A DNA stretch of 64,000 nucleotides from Scolanthus callimorphus. Taxonomy: Eukaryota > Cnidaria > Anthozoa > Actiniaria > Edwardsiidae. Made by a program: the position numbers and the translations under genes. Under the pieces are notes generated by a model. It was not told the origin of the DNA, ran no database searches, and was given only the letters and a program-made list of their open reading frames with translations. Location of the stretch: positions 21,659,387 through 21,723,386 of the forward strand of contig CM066918.1 in the NCBI GenBank assembly GCA_033964015.1, given 5' to 3'. Positions 46,077 to 58,000 of this stretch are shown piece after piece (within the stretch, counting starts at the first letter, position 1; each line of letters opens with the position of its first letter).

Positions 46077-49000
46077 TCGTCATGCGATTAATTTATCTAT
46101 ATTATTAATACGGTTTTAGCTGGACATAAGATTCTATAAATAGCTCAAAATCTACTGCGATGGCAGCAAACGCAGTAGAATATCAACACTCCGGGGTGAG
46201 GGACTCCTGGCCATGCCGATATCACCTGCAAAATTAGGATTCATGGTCTAGCGCTGATACGTATCAAAACTCACATGCGTGTCCCAGTTGTTTTTGGTGT
46301 TTTGTACAAGTCTCAGGGCGGTAGAGATGGCATTATGAAAGTTGGTGGTTTTCTCTGACGCAAGACGAACATCCTCTACGAATCTAGGAAAAGATAAAGA
46401 GGGGAGAACATATATCATTATATCATCGTTATGAAAGCAAGAAGCTTATTTTCCATTGGCTTTGTTGGCACATGAATATATAGGAAGGCAACAGTGCAGG
46501 GTGTCAAGCGGAAGGGTTGAAAAAATAAGAAAAATAGAAAGATTTGGACCAAAAAATAGGAGGAAAAGAGGAAATGAGAGAGGTTTGTGGATGCTCAAGT
46601 TCAGCCTATTTATCGGACATTTCTATAGCAAAACATGCTTGAAAGATGTGTCCATATTTGGTACCAAGTGGCAAATTTGGGACCTAATTGGTTATTTCCT
46701 AGGGGGATCTGCACTACTAGGGCTTCCAATACTCTTCCATTGTTTAGCCTTCATTGTTTTAGACAATGCTTTGCATAAATTTATTAGTGTATTGGACAAC
46801 CCTCATAAAATAGGAAAAAAGCGTGATTCCAGCCCTGCTCCTGTATTGCGGCATGAGAGAAAAGCTAAAGAGAAATTGCCCGAAATTGCGCTCACTCAAT
46901 GTTAAACAGTAAAAGTGAGTGACGCACCGTTTCAGATCCTTGCGGTTTTGTCCATTAGCCTGTACGAGTTGCGCCTTGAAGCAGCTGTTGTAAGTATCAT
47001 CTGATTGGCCCCCGTGAGTCATGCCGGGAAGGAGAGCAGACTCCGCAAATGCTATCACCTGTGGAGAGATAAAACAACAAGACGCTAATATATAGATTTA
47101 GCCTGGCTAAAAGCGGAGCTCCCGGTTACATATTTTTCTGTTAACGGACGCGCAGTATCTTTCCCGCCGAAATGAAATACGGTTTTTGGTTTGCCTGTGG
47201 TTGGGGCGCGCAGACACGGACGCGCCCCCGATACCCAAATGGGAATACCGCTGAACCATGAAAAATGAAGTCCATCGTATACCGCCGAGTTCTATTGTAT
47301 TCTTCCTGCGATACCTATGGTGCTCCGCTCTGCGGCCTTCGGCCTGCGGAGCTCCGCTATAACCTCAAATCCACGGCGGTATGACATCTAATGTCCATGC
47401 GAATACCATTTAGTCGTGATACAAGAAAAGAAAGAGATACCACGTGTTTGTTTTTTCTTCGCATTCTGATTGGCTGATTAAACAAAGATCCAAGACCTTG
47501 AACAATAAGCGATTCCAGCTATAACGTGCGCACGCGCTGCATGCCGGGCCATGAGGGGTATTTGTCGAACAAACTTTTGAAAAAGTGCGCGCTGTGGTAT
47601 TTGTGGGAGACGGTTTGGGTATTTTTGAATAAAGAAAAGCGCGCGCGCTAATAGCTGAGAATCGTCCAAAGGAACGGTAGAAAAAGCAGGTCTCATACTT
47701 TCTACACTGTGAGACTACTTGTTCACATTAGACCGGTACCGCCTGTTCATACGGTACCGATACAATTCTGGCACGTTTTGCAACAGTGTTCACACGGAAC
47801 CGTGCCAGCAACAAAAACGTTACGTTCTAGCGCCTTGTTATGGTTTGCCTTTACCGTGGAAATGTACCAAAACCAGGACGGTATCGGTGTTCACACAGGT
47901 CCGAAGTTTGACCTGGATTTTGTTGGTCCCACATTTTGCTGGTCCCAGAATTGTACCGGTCCGGGCGATTTTTTTGTTTACGCCCACTTAATGGCACTTA
48001 GAAAATTTTCAGGCAAGTTATTGAGAAAAAAGGAAAAAGTATTCATGTGTAAATTACCTATTCATAACCCAACATCTTACACATGAGCTACGAGAGAGTT
48101 CGCAGGTCAACAGCCTCCTTTTAATTCACTCGTAGAACGAGAATATGTGAGAGAATATGTGGGTCTGAAATCCGCTCTATAAGGAGTTCTATAAGGCTGT
48201 GGTAATGTGGTACTAACGTTTGTGAAGTCAGTGTTCAGAAGTCCGTCCAACACTTGTAATATGGCGGTGCGCGCGAAGGTGAACTTCATGTCCTCCTTCA
48301 TGGCGTAACTGATATCGAACAAGATGATGATGTTCTTTGGCCCTCGAATACCCCGGATGTACCATGGCCGCAAACGCTGGTCAGTCGTTCCTAAGAGGAT
48401 AAAGGACAAGCTAGTGAACTTGATAACCGTAGAAGAACAAAAACAAGAACAAGAAAAACAAGAACAGGAACAGCTAATTAAACATGAAAAACAAGGACAA
48501 GACAAGAACAAGAAAAACAAGTACAAAAACAACTAATTAAACATGAAAAACAAGAACAAGACAAGAACAAGAAAAACAAGAACAAAAAGAACAAGGAAAA
48601 GTACAAGAACAAAAACAAGAACAGCTAATTAAACATGAAAAACAAGAAGAACGAGAATAAGAACAAGAACAAGAACAAAAGAGATCTAATTAAACATGAA
48701 AAACAAGAACGAGAATGAGAACAAGAACGAGAACAAGAACAAAAAAATAACAAGAATAACAACAAATTAGCCTGTGTACATCCGCTCTAACGTCCAAGAG
48801 GATTAGTAGTGTGCTACTTATCCTCATGGAGGCTAGTAGCGGATGTACATACACAGACTAGAACAAATACACTTCGAAGACGCAGATTATTTTTGGGAAA
48901 TAGGTTGACTTATTTTAAGGGTAATAGATTGCCTCTACAATTCGGCTGCCCAGTACCGGCATTCGCCAGGAACCGCTTGTGTCAAGAAACTTACCGCATT

Positions 49001-52000
49001 GTGCATTCCCCAAAACTACCGCGGGAAACTCCCTGGAGAATCCAGTCTTGTCATCCGTAAAGTATTGCCAGTTTAATTCACTCTGAATTATAAAAACAAA
49101 GAACAAAAACAGGGCTTCCTGAGTTAAACTATCACCAGATAAGGTATCACTGATCACGCTAGTACTAGTCCGGTTCAAAAAGGGTAAAAAATAATAATAA
49201 ATATACATACATATTAAAATAAAGCCATTATAAAAACATACTTGCATAACATACGACAGTTGAATACCTTTTCAGATGTGGCGATAAAGTTCTTCATCAT
49301 CTCTTCCTCCAGAGGAGAGGTCCACTCGAAGACTGAAACAAGCTCATGCGGCATCTGCGATAGTTGAACAGCAACAACTCAAGCACTAGTCAGGGTGTTC
49401 AATTCAATCGTTCACTTTTTAACATGTACAAAGTTACACGTAATTACCTGTTTTATTTCTCTTGGCCAAGACCAGCAACTCTAGAAAAGACACATGTACA
49501 CGTTAGATTTTTCGTGGAGTCACCTTGGCGGACAACCCGAGTGACTATGCTGCGCTGCGTACGATAAATATCTTAGTAGGGTGGACAGCCTCTTCAAAAG
49601 AGCATTTTTAAAAATGGGGCTATTGCTCGGATGCGGGTGACCCGGCTGCCCGGGCCAAGCTTTCCCCATGTAAACCATCCTCGCGCGCCAGGGTCCTTCC
49701 CTCACCTCCCCCCTCTGTCCCCTGGGGGGAGGTGAGGGAAGGACCCTGGCGCGCGAGGATGCATGTAAACATGCCCTTAGATCAACTTACCGACTTCTTA
49801 TCGACCCATTTCTGGAAGCCCGTGTCGTAACTCGTTTTGTCGCCGTCATACGTGCAACAGCGCCTGCGCGCGATCTCCTTCAGATCCGTCCGCCTGGAAC
49901 CCACGTTCTCATGGTACTGCGCATACTTTTTCTCGATCACCCGCTGTAAGGCTAGTGCGAGGCGCCGTTTTTCCTCTATCCTCTTGCTGACAAAGGCTGC
50001 AAGTGAAGCGACTATCTTGGAGGGATTCAAGCGAATCTCCTTTTTGTCTGCAATAGCAATACAATAAGAGCGATATTGAAACTAGACTATCAACAGACTA
50101 ATACCCCATTCACACCAAAACCATGTCAAGTTAAACAAATTAGTTAATCCTCATTCTCGTACCAAGAGCTCCCTGGCTCTGGTAACATCCATTTGAGGGC
50201 CTTCGCTGATTGGCTGAAACGGCGCGCATGCGTACATAAAACTAGCTTAATCTCGCTTTAGAAAAAAACAATCTCGTACCCAGAGCCCGTCATCTTTTGG
50301 CCAGCGGCCAGCGGAATCGATTTTTTAAAAACCCAGATTCTGGGTTTCCGGTTTGAACGTTGTATGAAAGTTCGTTACGTTTTTGACCTACCACGCATGC
50401 TCTCAAATCGGATTCCCCCAGAGCCCTGAATCTTGCCTCTGGCCAAAAGATGACGGGCTCTGGGTACGAGATTGCAGAAAAACGTCAAAATAACACTGGC
50501 ATTCGTTTCCTTGTCGTCTTTTCATCCTATGCCTTCGACTTGATTTCTGCAAAAGTAATTTTGAAGCATAAAAACCCCCATTTTCTTTCACGCATGCGTC
50601 AGTGGCTGTTGCCAGAGCGTCCCCCGCGGTGACGAGCCGGGGAGCTCTGGGTACGAGAATGGTTAATCCTTAGAATAGTTCCCTTTTGGCAGAGAAGCTT
50701 GCCCATTGTAAACCAGTTTAATTTAACTACGTACTTTATAAGTTTATGATCGAGGAATTGTTTAAAATTGTTAGACGCAGATAAATAAATAACAGACTTT
50801 CCAAGCCGACCAGAAGACTAAACAAACTGTTTTCTTTTGCAAAAACTAACACCGAGGTACCAAAACTTACCGATGTTATCGTAGATGTTCTTCATTTCCT
50901 TTACGCAAAGTTTCTCCACCATCAGTTTAGTCGCAGTCTCTGAGATCTTGGCGGAGGCATCAGTCACTTCCTTGCTCGTTATATCTGACCTCTTGCTACA
51001 GTTACAGTTCGGGTTGGCCAGTCTGTACGTTGGTAACGTAGGAGGAGATTTCGTTAAAAAGGTTCTGGTGTATTTTGAAGGTCGCTGTCGAGGCGTCGAA
51101 CTGAAGTACGTTCCAGTAGCGAGAACAATTCATGCTTGAGAATCCAGTTCCCGCTGAAATTACAAGGATAATCTTCCTAATTAAAAGTGACATACTGTAA
51201 TACCAAGCCTTAACTTTAACCCAGTGTACCTACCCCTGGGTTAGGTACATTAATCGAAGCCCTGTTTTGAGGAATTAACTTTTCGTTACCTCCCTTGGTA
51301 TGTGCCTGTACTTTTTTCTGATGACCCCCTTTGGTGGCCCCCTTCAAGACCGTATTTTTTGGCTGACCCCCCCCCCCCCCCTCATTTCCACCAGCCCCCT
51401 CTCCCTGATAAAAAATGAACGGTCCCTTAGGCAAGTTTTAGACGTCGAACCTAAATTCTAAATGTCAATTTCCAATTGTTTAGTTAGTTGGAGCTCTGTC
51501 TCGAGCTCATTTGCATTATGAACGGTACTATCTGCCGCGCAAACGCCGCGCTAAATTACAATTTTGAATCCTTCCAGTGCTCCTAAAGTTAGGGCTGAGA
51601 TCTTATCCGATCGCCAGACAGGCCATATTAATCACTCGTAACTGGCTAATAAACTCCCTCAATTGAGAAAGTTTTTTTTTTTTTTTGCTCAGGCCCGTTT
51701 CAAACGTGATTTGTTTGCAGCGTCGAATTTAATGCAACAGATCTTTCCTGGTACTCTAACCCCGAGAGCCTTGTACTCACATGAGCTACACTTGGGCTGG
51801 TCTATATCATACAGTAATCCCCCCGTGGACGCCTGGTACACCTTGACGCTCGCGTCTATCTTATCCCAGCAGACCCCGGCAGAGTAGATATGTACATAGT
51901 AGGAGAACGTCTCTGATTCAAGTCCGGTAAGGGTCATGGTTTCCGGCCCATACATGTTCGTCGCGTCTACATCAAGGTCGATTTCTTCTGTCCCGTGTTG

Positions 52001-55000
52001 GCAGCGCCTACTGTTATAGGTCACCTAAAAAATATTTGAAAAGAGCTTACAGTAAATGGAACATATGTTTAGTTTTCTGTTTATACGGAATCGTCCATTA
52101 TTACAAATCAATCGATTTTTTCTCTGACCACCAATAAAACGGCCCGTTTGCACTTGCAATTTTTGTCGCGCGAGTCGCAGCGATTTTTCTCGCACGTACG
52201 CGTCACCTCAAAATCACTAATGTAAACTAGGCGCAACTCGGCGCGATCTGCCGCGATTTTTGTCGCGGAGATTTCAGAAATGTTCGAAACTCTTTGCAAC
52301 TTTATGCGATTTGAAGAAAAGAGAGCGCAGAAATCGCACCGGATTTTCATCACGTTTACAATAGAGAGTTGGAATTGCAACTCGCGCGAGAAAAATCGCC
52401 GCGACAATTGTAAACAATCGCAAGTGTAAACCGACCTCAAGTGAGGCTCTTTAAGGTTATTCCCCTGTTTTGCACGGCGCACGCTGTTCTGCGCATGGAC
52501 GCGCGATCAATTCGTTCGAAAATGACGCAATCGAGCGTGCGCGCGCAAGCTAAATATCCCCATTTGAGCGAGAAACACCAAGAAAAAGTCACTTTTTGGG
52601 ATATTGCGCGAAAACAAGATTGGGCACCCCCATTTTTTATTTTACCATTTTGATAAGGCTATCATTCCCCTGTTATAAAAAACGTTTAAAGAAATTTCCA
52701 CGACAAGTTTTTGAGCTATCGTCATAAAAAGCCCCAAAATGAGACACCAAAGACTCTCAAATTATCACGAGCGTGCGCACATTTTCAAGAGTAGCGTCAA
52801 CACACATAGAAAATTAAACATTCCACTGTTCGTCCTAGGTAGTGAAGCATCCAATAGTTCTGTTTAAACTTGCAAGCGAACTGGATTGCTTCATTAGTGA
52901 GCGTTTTATCACAATTTTCTTGTTTCACGTATTCCTTCACAAAATAGCCCTCAGCCACTAAAAATGGGGTATGTTTGCGCCATCACAGTTTATAAACGAG
53001 CATGGGCACCCCCTCTTTTTATTTCATATTTTCATTCCTTATATACTAAATAGTAAATAGACAAATTAAGAAAAAAATTCTACGACAAGTTTTATTTCAG
53101 GGGAATTACCTTAAGGTGTTACAGACCATGTGCTTCTATGGGAAAGTTTTATAGATATTAGACACGTAAAAGAGCTAATGCCTGGCCAGAATGAACAAAA
53201 TGGATATACTCTGCTAGTCTCTTGGTTAGTAACATTGAAGAATCCAACGAAAAACTTTAGCTCGCGCTAGTTCTGTCATTTATACGCACGAGTGAGTTCG
53301 CCAAGCAGGGGACACCCTATTGTGTCGCGCTGAATATTTAATGCGAGTCTTCGACGTTACCTTGCCATTCTTGCAGTCTTTGCCCTATTGAGTCGCCCTA
53401 TTGAGTACCCTATTAAGTACCATATTTGAGTACCCTTTTGAGTCGCGCTGAATATTTAATGCGAGTCTCCGACGTTACCTTGCCATTCTTGCAGTCTTAG
53501 TGCCCTATTGAGTCGCCCTATTAAGTACCCTATTTGAGTACCCTTTTGAGTCGCGCTGAATATTTAATGCGAGTCTCCGACGTTACCTTGCCATTCTTGC
53601 AGTCTTTGCCCTATTGAGTCGCCCTATTGAGTACCCTATTAAGTACCATATTTGAGTACCCTTTTGAGTCGCGCTGAATATTTAATGCGAGTCTCCGACG
53701 TTACCTTGCCATTCTTGCAGTCTTTGCCCTATTGAGTCGCCCTATTGAGTACCCTATTAAGTACCCTATTTGAGTACCCTTTTGAGTCGCGCTGAATATT
53801 TAATGCGAGTCTCCGACGTTACCTTGCCATTCTTGCAGTCTTTGCCCTATTGAGTCGCCCTATTGAGTACCCTATTAAGTACCATATTTGAGTACCCTTT
53901 TGAGTCGCGCTGAATATTTAATGCGAGTCTCCGACGTTACCTTGCCATTCTTGCAGTCTTTGCCCTATTGAGTCGCCCTATTGAGTACCCTATTAAGTAC
54001 CATATTTGAGTACCCTTTTGAGTCGCGCTGAATATTTAATGCGAGTCTCCGACGTTACCTTGCCATTCTTGCAGTCTTTGCCCTATTGAGTCGCCCTATT
54101 GAGTACCCTATTAAGTACCATATTTGAGTACCCTTTTGAGTCGCGCTGAATATTTAATGCGAGTCTCCGACGTTACCTTGCCATTCTTGCAGTCTTTGCC
54201 CTATTGAGTCGCCCTATTGAGTACCCTATTAAGTACCATATTTGAGTACCCTTTTGAGTCGCGCTGAATATTTAATGCGAGTCTCCGACGTTACCTTGCC
54301 ATTCTTGCAGTCTTAGTGCCCTATTGAGTCGCCCAATTGAGTACCCTATTTCAGTACCCTTTTGAGTCGCGCTGAAAATTTAATGCGAGTCTCCGACGTT
54401 ACCTTGCCATTCTTGCAGTCTTAGTGCCCTATTGAGTCGCCCTATTGAGTACCCTATTTGAGTACCCTTTTGAGTCGCGCTGAATATTTAATGCGAGTCT
54501 CCGACGTTACCTTGCCATTCTTGCAGTCTTAGTGCCCTATTGAGTCGCCCTATTGAGTCGCCCTATTGAGTACCCTATTTGAGTACCCTTTTGAGTCGCG
54601 CTGAATATTTAATGCGAGTCTCCGACGTTACCTTGCCATTCTTGCAGTCTTAGTGCCCTATTGAGTCGCCCAATTGAGTACCCTATTTCAGTACCCTTTT
54701 GAGTCGCGCTGAAAATTTAATGCGAGTCTCCGACGTTACCTTGCCATTCTTGCAGTCTTAGTGCCCTATTGAGTCGCCCTATTGAGTACCCTATTTGACT
54801 ACCCTTTTGAGTCGCGCTGAATATTTAATGCGAGTCTCCGACGTTACCTTGCCATTCTTGCAGTCTTAGTGCCCTATTGAGTCGCCCTATTGAGTACCCT
54901 ATTTGACTACCTTTTGAGTCGCGCTGAATATTTAATGCGAGTCTCCGACGTTACCTTTCCATTCTTGCAGTCTTTGCCTTTAGTCCAGGGCGTGAGAAGA

Positions 55001-58000
55001 TAGGCATCAAGGTCACGTGGTACTTTTCCCCAGGTTAACATAATACGGTAGCGGTCCTTACTCCCTTTCAAGGACAGCTTGGGGGACATCACCATGTCTT
55101 TGAGGATCATAGCGGACTGCTCCACTTTAGCGGAAATGGAAATGTACTCTGTCACCGTATAGTAGCCTATGCGAGAGGTGCGCACCTACACAACGAGTGA
55201 AATGTTAGTTATTAATAACAAAAAATTGCGTATTTATAGCGCTTATTCCAGCGGCTCTTAGCGATTCACAAATGACTACTTTAAACTGAACCTGTCACAC
55301 AACTGCGCAGCTGTTCTGTGAATCTCTCAAATCAAAGAAGTAATCGCCCCGTAACGGTGGCCGTTACGGCCACCGAAAACAAATCGTATATAATCTCGCT
55401 ACTTCTCAAAACAACCGACCATGCTTGTTGGCTTTACATATTCTTTACATAGTTATCTGATAGGATTGTCTGATTAGTTTTTGCTGATAATTCAGTGATC
55501 GCTCCTGGAGCATGCGCGTGGCATGAGAGGTTCCCTTTAATTATCGCAGTTTACAAACACGAGTGCGTGTTAGCAATTTGTAAGTAGCAGTCTTTCGCTG
55601 AGGATTGTCACTCCGCGTGAGTGGTTATGTAACTCCCCTCTGATTTAGGCAAGTGTACGTGTGAGTGACGGAACCTATACGATTTAACGTCCTTATCGGA
55701 GAAGACGCGAAGGTCTAACCATTTGCAGATGTTAGAAGGCAGCACCTTCTCAATTATTATGAAAAGGCCCTGGAGTGTTGTACAAGCCGGCACCTACCAA
55801 AAACTTAGCTACTCAATAACACTTGCACTAAGTGTGTCACGTGACCCTAACAACCTCTTAACGGATGCCTTGTCAAAATCGATTCCAGAAATACAAATAA
55901 CCAATTGATATTAGTCAGATACAGAAGTTTCAGCTAACCTGGAGCAAACGCAGCGAGTTGAATTTTCGCGATCAAATGTATTGCATTTGGGTCACGTGAC
56001 CCAGTTAGTGCAAGTGACCTATAAGCCTAGTTGGAGTTTAAATTTCGTGTTCAGTGCGCATGCAATTTTAGTCCGAATCTTTTGTTTAACTTCTCTCTGA
56101 CTAAAATCGCATGCGCACTAAAGACGGGCTATTGAGCCAACTAGGCTGATTTGGTGGTTTGGTTGGTAAAGCCATGTCCTCATTTGCACCATCACTGTTA
56201 CCTGATAATTCCCTGGCTGTACGTTCTCGATGACAGCAACCCCATACGAGTTCGTCAAACTCTTGGCGGGTTTCAGGAAAATCCCCGCGTTTGAGAGAAG
56301 AATGCATTCTGCTCCTGCCACGCGGTGGCTCCGAACAGCGTCCTTCACCTGGACAAGAGAAAGGGCTGCGTGAGTGGACAAGAGAAAGAGCTGCGTGAGT
56401 GGACAAGAGAAAGGGCTGCGTGAGTGGACAAGAGAAAGGGCTGCGTGAGTGGACAAGAGAAAGGGCTGCGTGAGTGAACAAGAGAAAGGGCTGCGTGAGT
56501 GGACAAGAGAAAGAGCTGCGTGAGTGGACAAGAGAAAGAGCTGCGTGAGTGGACAAGAGAAAGGGCTGCGTGAGTGGACAAGAGAAAGGGCTGCGTGAGT
56601 GGACAAGAGAAAGAGCTGCGTGAGTGGACAAGAGAAAGGGCTGCGTGAGTGGACAAGAGAAAGGGCTGCGTGAGTGGACAAGAGAAAGGGCTGCGTGAGT
56701 GGACAAGAGAAAGAGCTGCGTGAGTGGACAAGAGAAAGGGCTGCGTGAGTGGACAAGAGAAAGGGCTGCGTGAGTGGACAAGAGAAAGGGCTGCGTGAGT
56801 GGACAAGAGAAAGGGCTGCGTGAGTGGACAAGAGAAAGGGCTGCGTGAGTGGACAAGAGAAAGGGCTGCGTGAGTGGACAAGAGAAAGAGCTGCGTGAGT
56901 GGACAAGAGAAAGAGCTGCGTGAGTGGACAAGAGAAAGGGCTGCGTGAGTGGACAAGAGAAAGGGCTGCGTGAGTGGACAAGAGAAAGGGCTGCGTGAGT
57001 GGACAAGAGAAAGGGCTGCGTGAGTGGACAAGAGAAAGGGCTGCGTGAGTGGACAAGAGAAAGGGCTGCGTAAGTAAATTATAGGAAATATTTTGAGAAC
57101 ATGTCAACAACATACCAAGTCGGAGAATGCATCCATTTCCATCGGCTGATTTAGAGAATATAGAGCAATGTTCTCGATTGAATTCGGAAAATCGATCTCA
57201 AACTTTGTTTTTAGATGTTTATTAAGGTAACAGGATCCCTTTTGAAGCCATATCATATAAAAATTACTTTGGCTTAGGTATACAGTATAACCCCAATAAA
57301 CTATATATTTTCTGAAAGCTTAGAAAGAGGAGATACGTTTAATGGTATTTCTAATAATCATTGATGACAGTCTTATAATTTCAATAATTTATTGCAAAAT
57401 TCGGGCAAATTCGGCAAACATTCAACTCCAAGTCCCTGAAAATTTTAACGTAGGGCCATCAAACTTGGCAGAAACAAACCATGTATGAATGGTCAAAAAA
57501 GGGTGTCGGCGATTTTTGATCTCTTTTTATTGGAAAGTTATTTGAAAAACAATTTTAATTTGTTAGTTTTCATGGAGTGAAATATGATACCGAAGCATAT
57601 CTCTGGAAAGAAAATCAATATCGAAAAACGCAGACACCGTTTTTGAGATAGGGTATAGATCTTTCTTCATGCCAAGTTTCAAAGGAAGAGGTGAAATTCC
57701 AGGGGACTTGGAGTTGAATCTTTGCAGACAGGTAAAAAAATTAAAATATATCTCAAAAATATTAGAGATTTATTAATGATTATTAAAAATGCAATTTCAA
57801 GAAAATTCAGTTTTAGAATATGTATAGTTTGCTTGGGTTTCCTTGTATTCCAAAAGCATAGTGAATTTCTGAAAATGTGGCAACCAAAAGGGTTCCTGAT
57901 CCCTTAAGAAATTTCCTTTTCTAATATCGAACAAAAACAATTATAACAAAGGAGTGACTAACACGGGCTCTTTAAGGGAGGGAGAAAGTTCGTTGATCAA

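Noticed and set aside
48107..48532. 141-codon ORF with Ser/Cys/Phe-rich start as a full coding unit
   Set aside because: Only 48218-48390 is the VWA exon; the rest is translation of the A-rich tandem repeat and intron.
56101..57113. Three overlapping minus-strand ORFs of 228-331 codons
   Set aside because: They are translations of the 25-bp array; only the last ~49 codons of one frame are a true exon (56202-56348).
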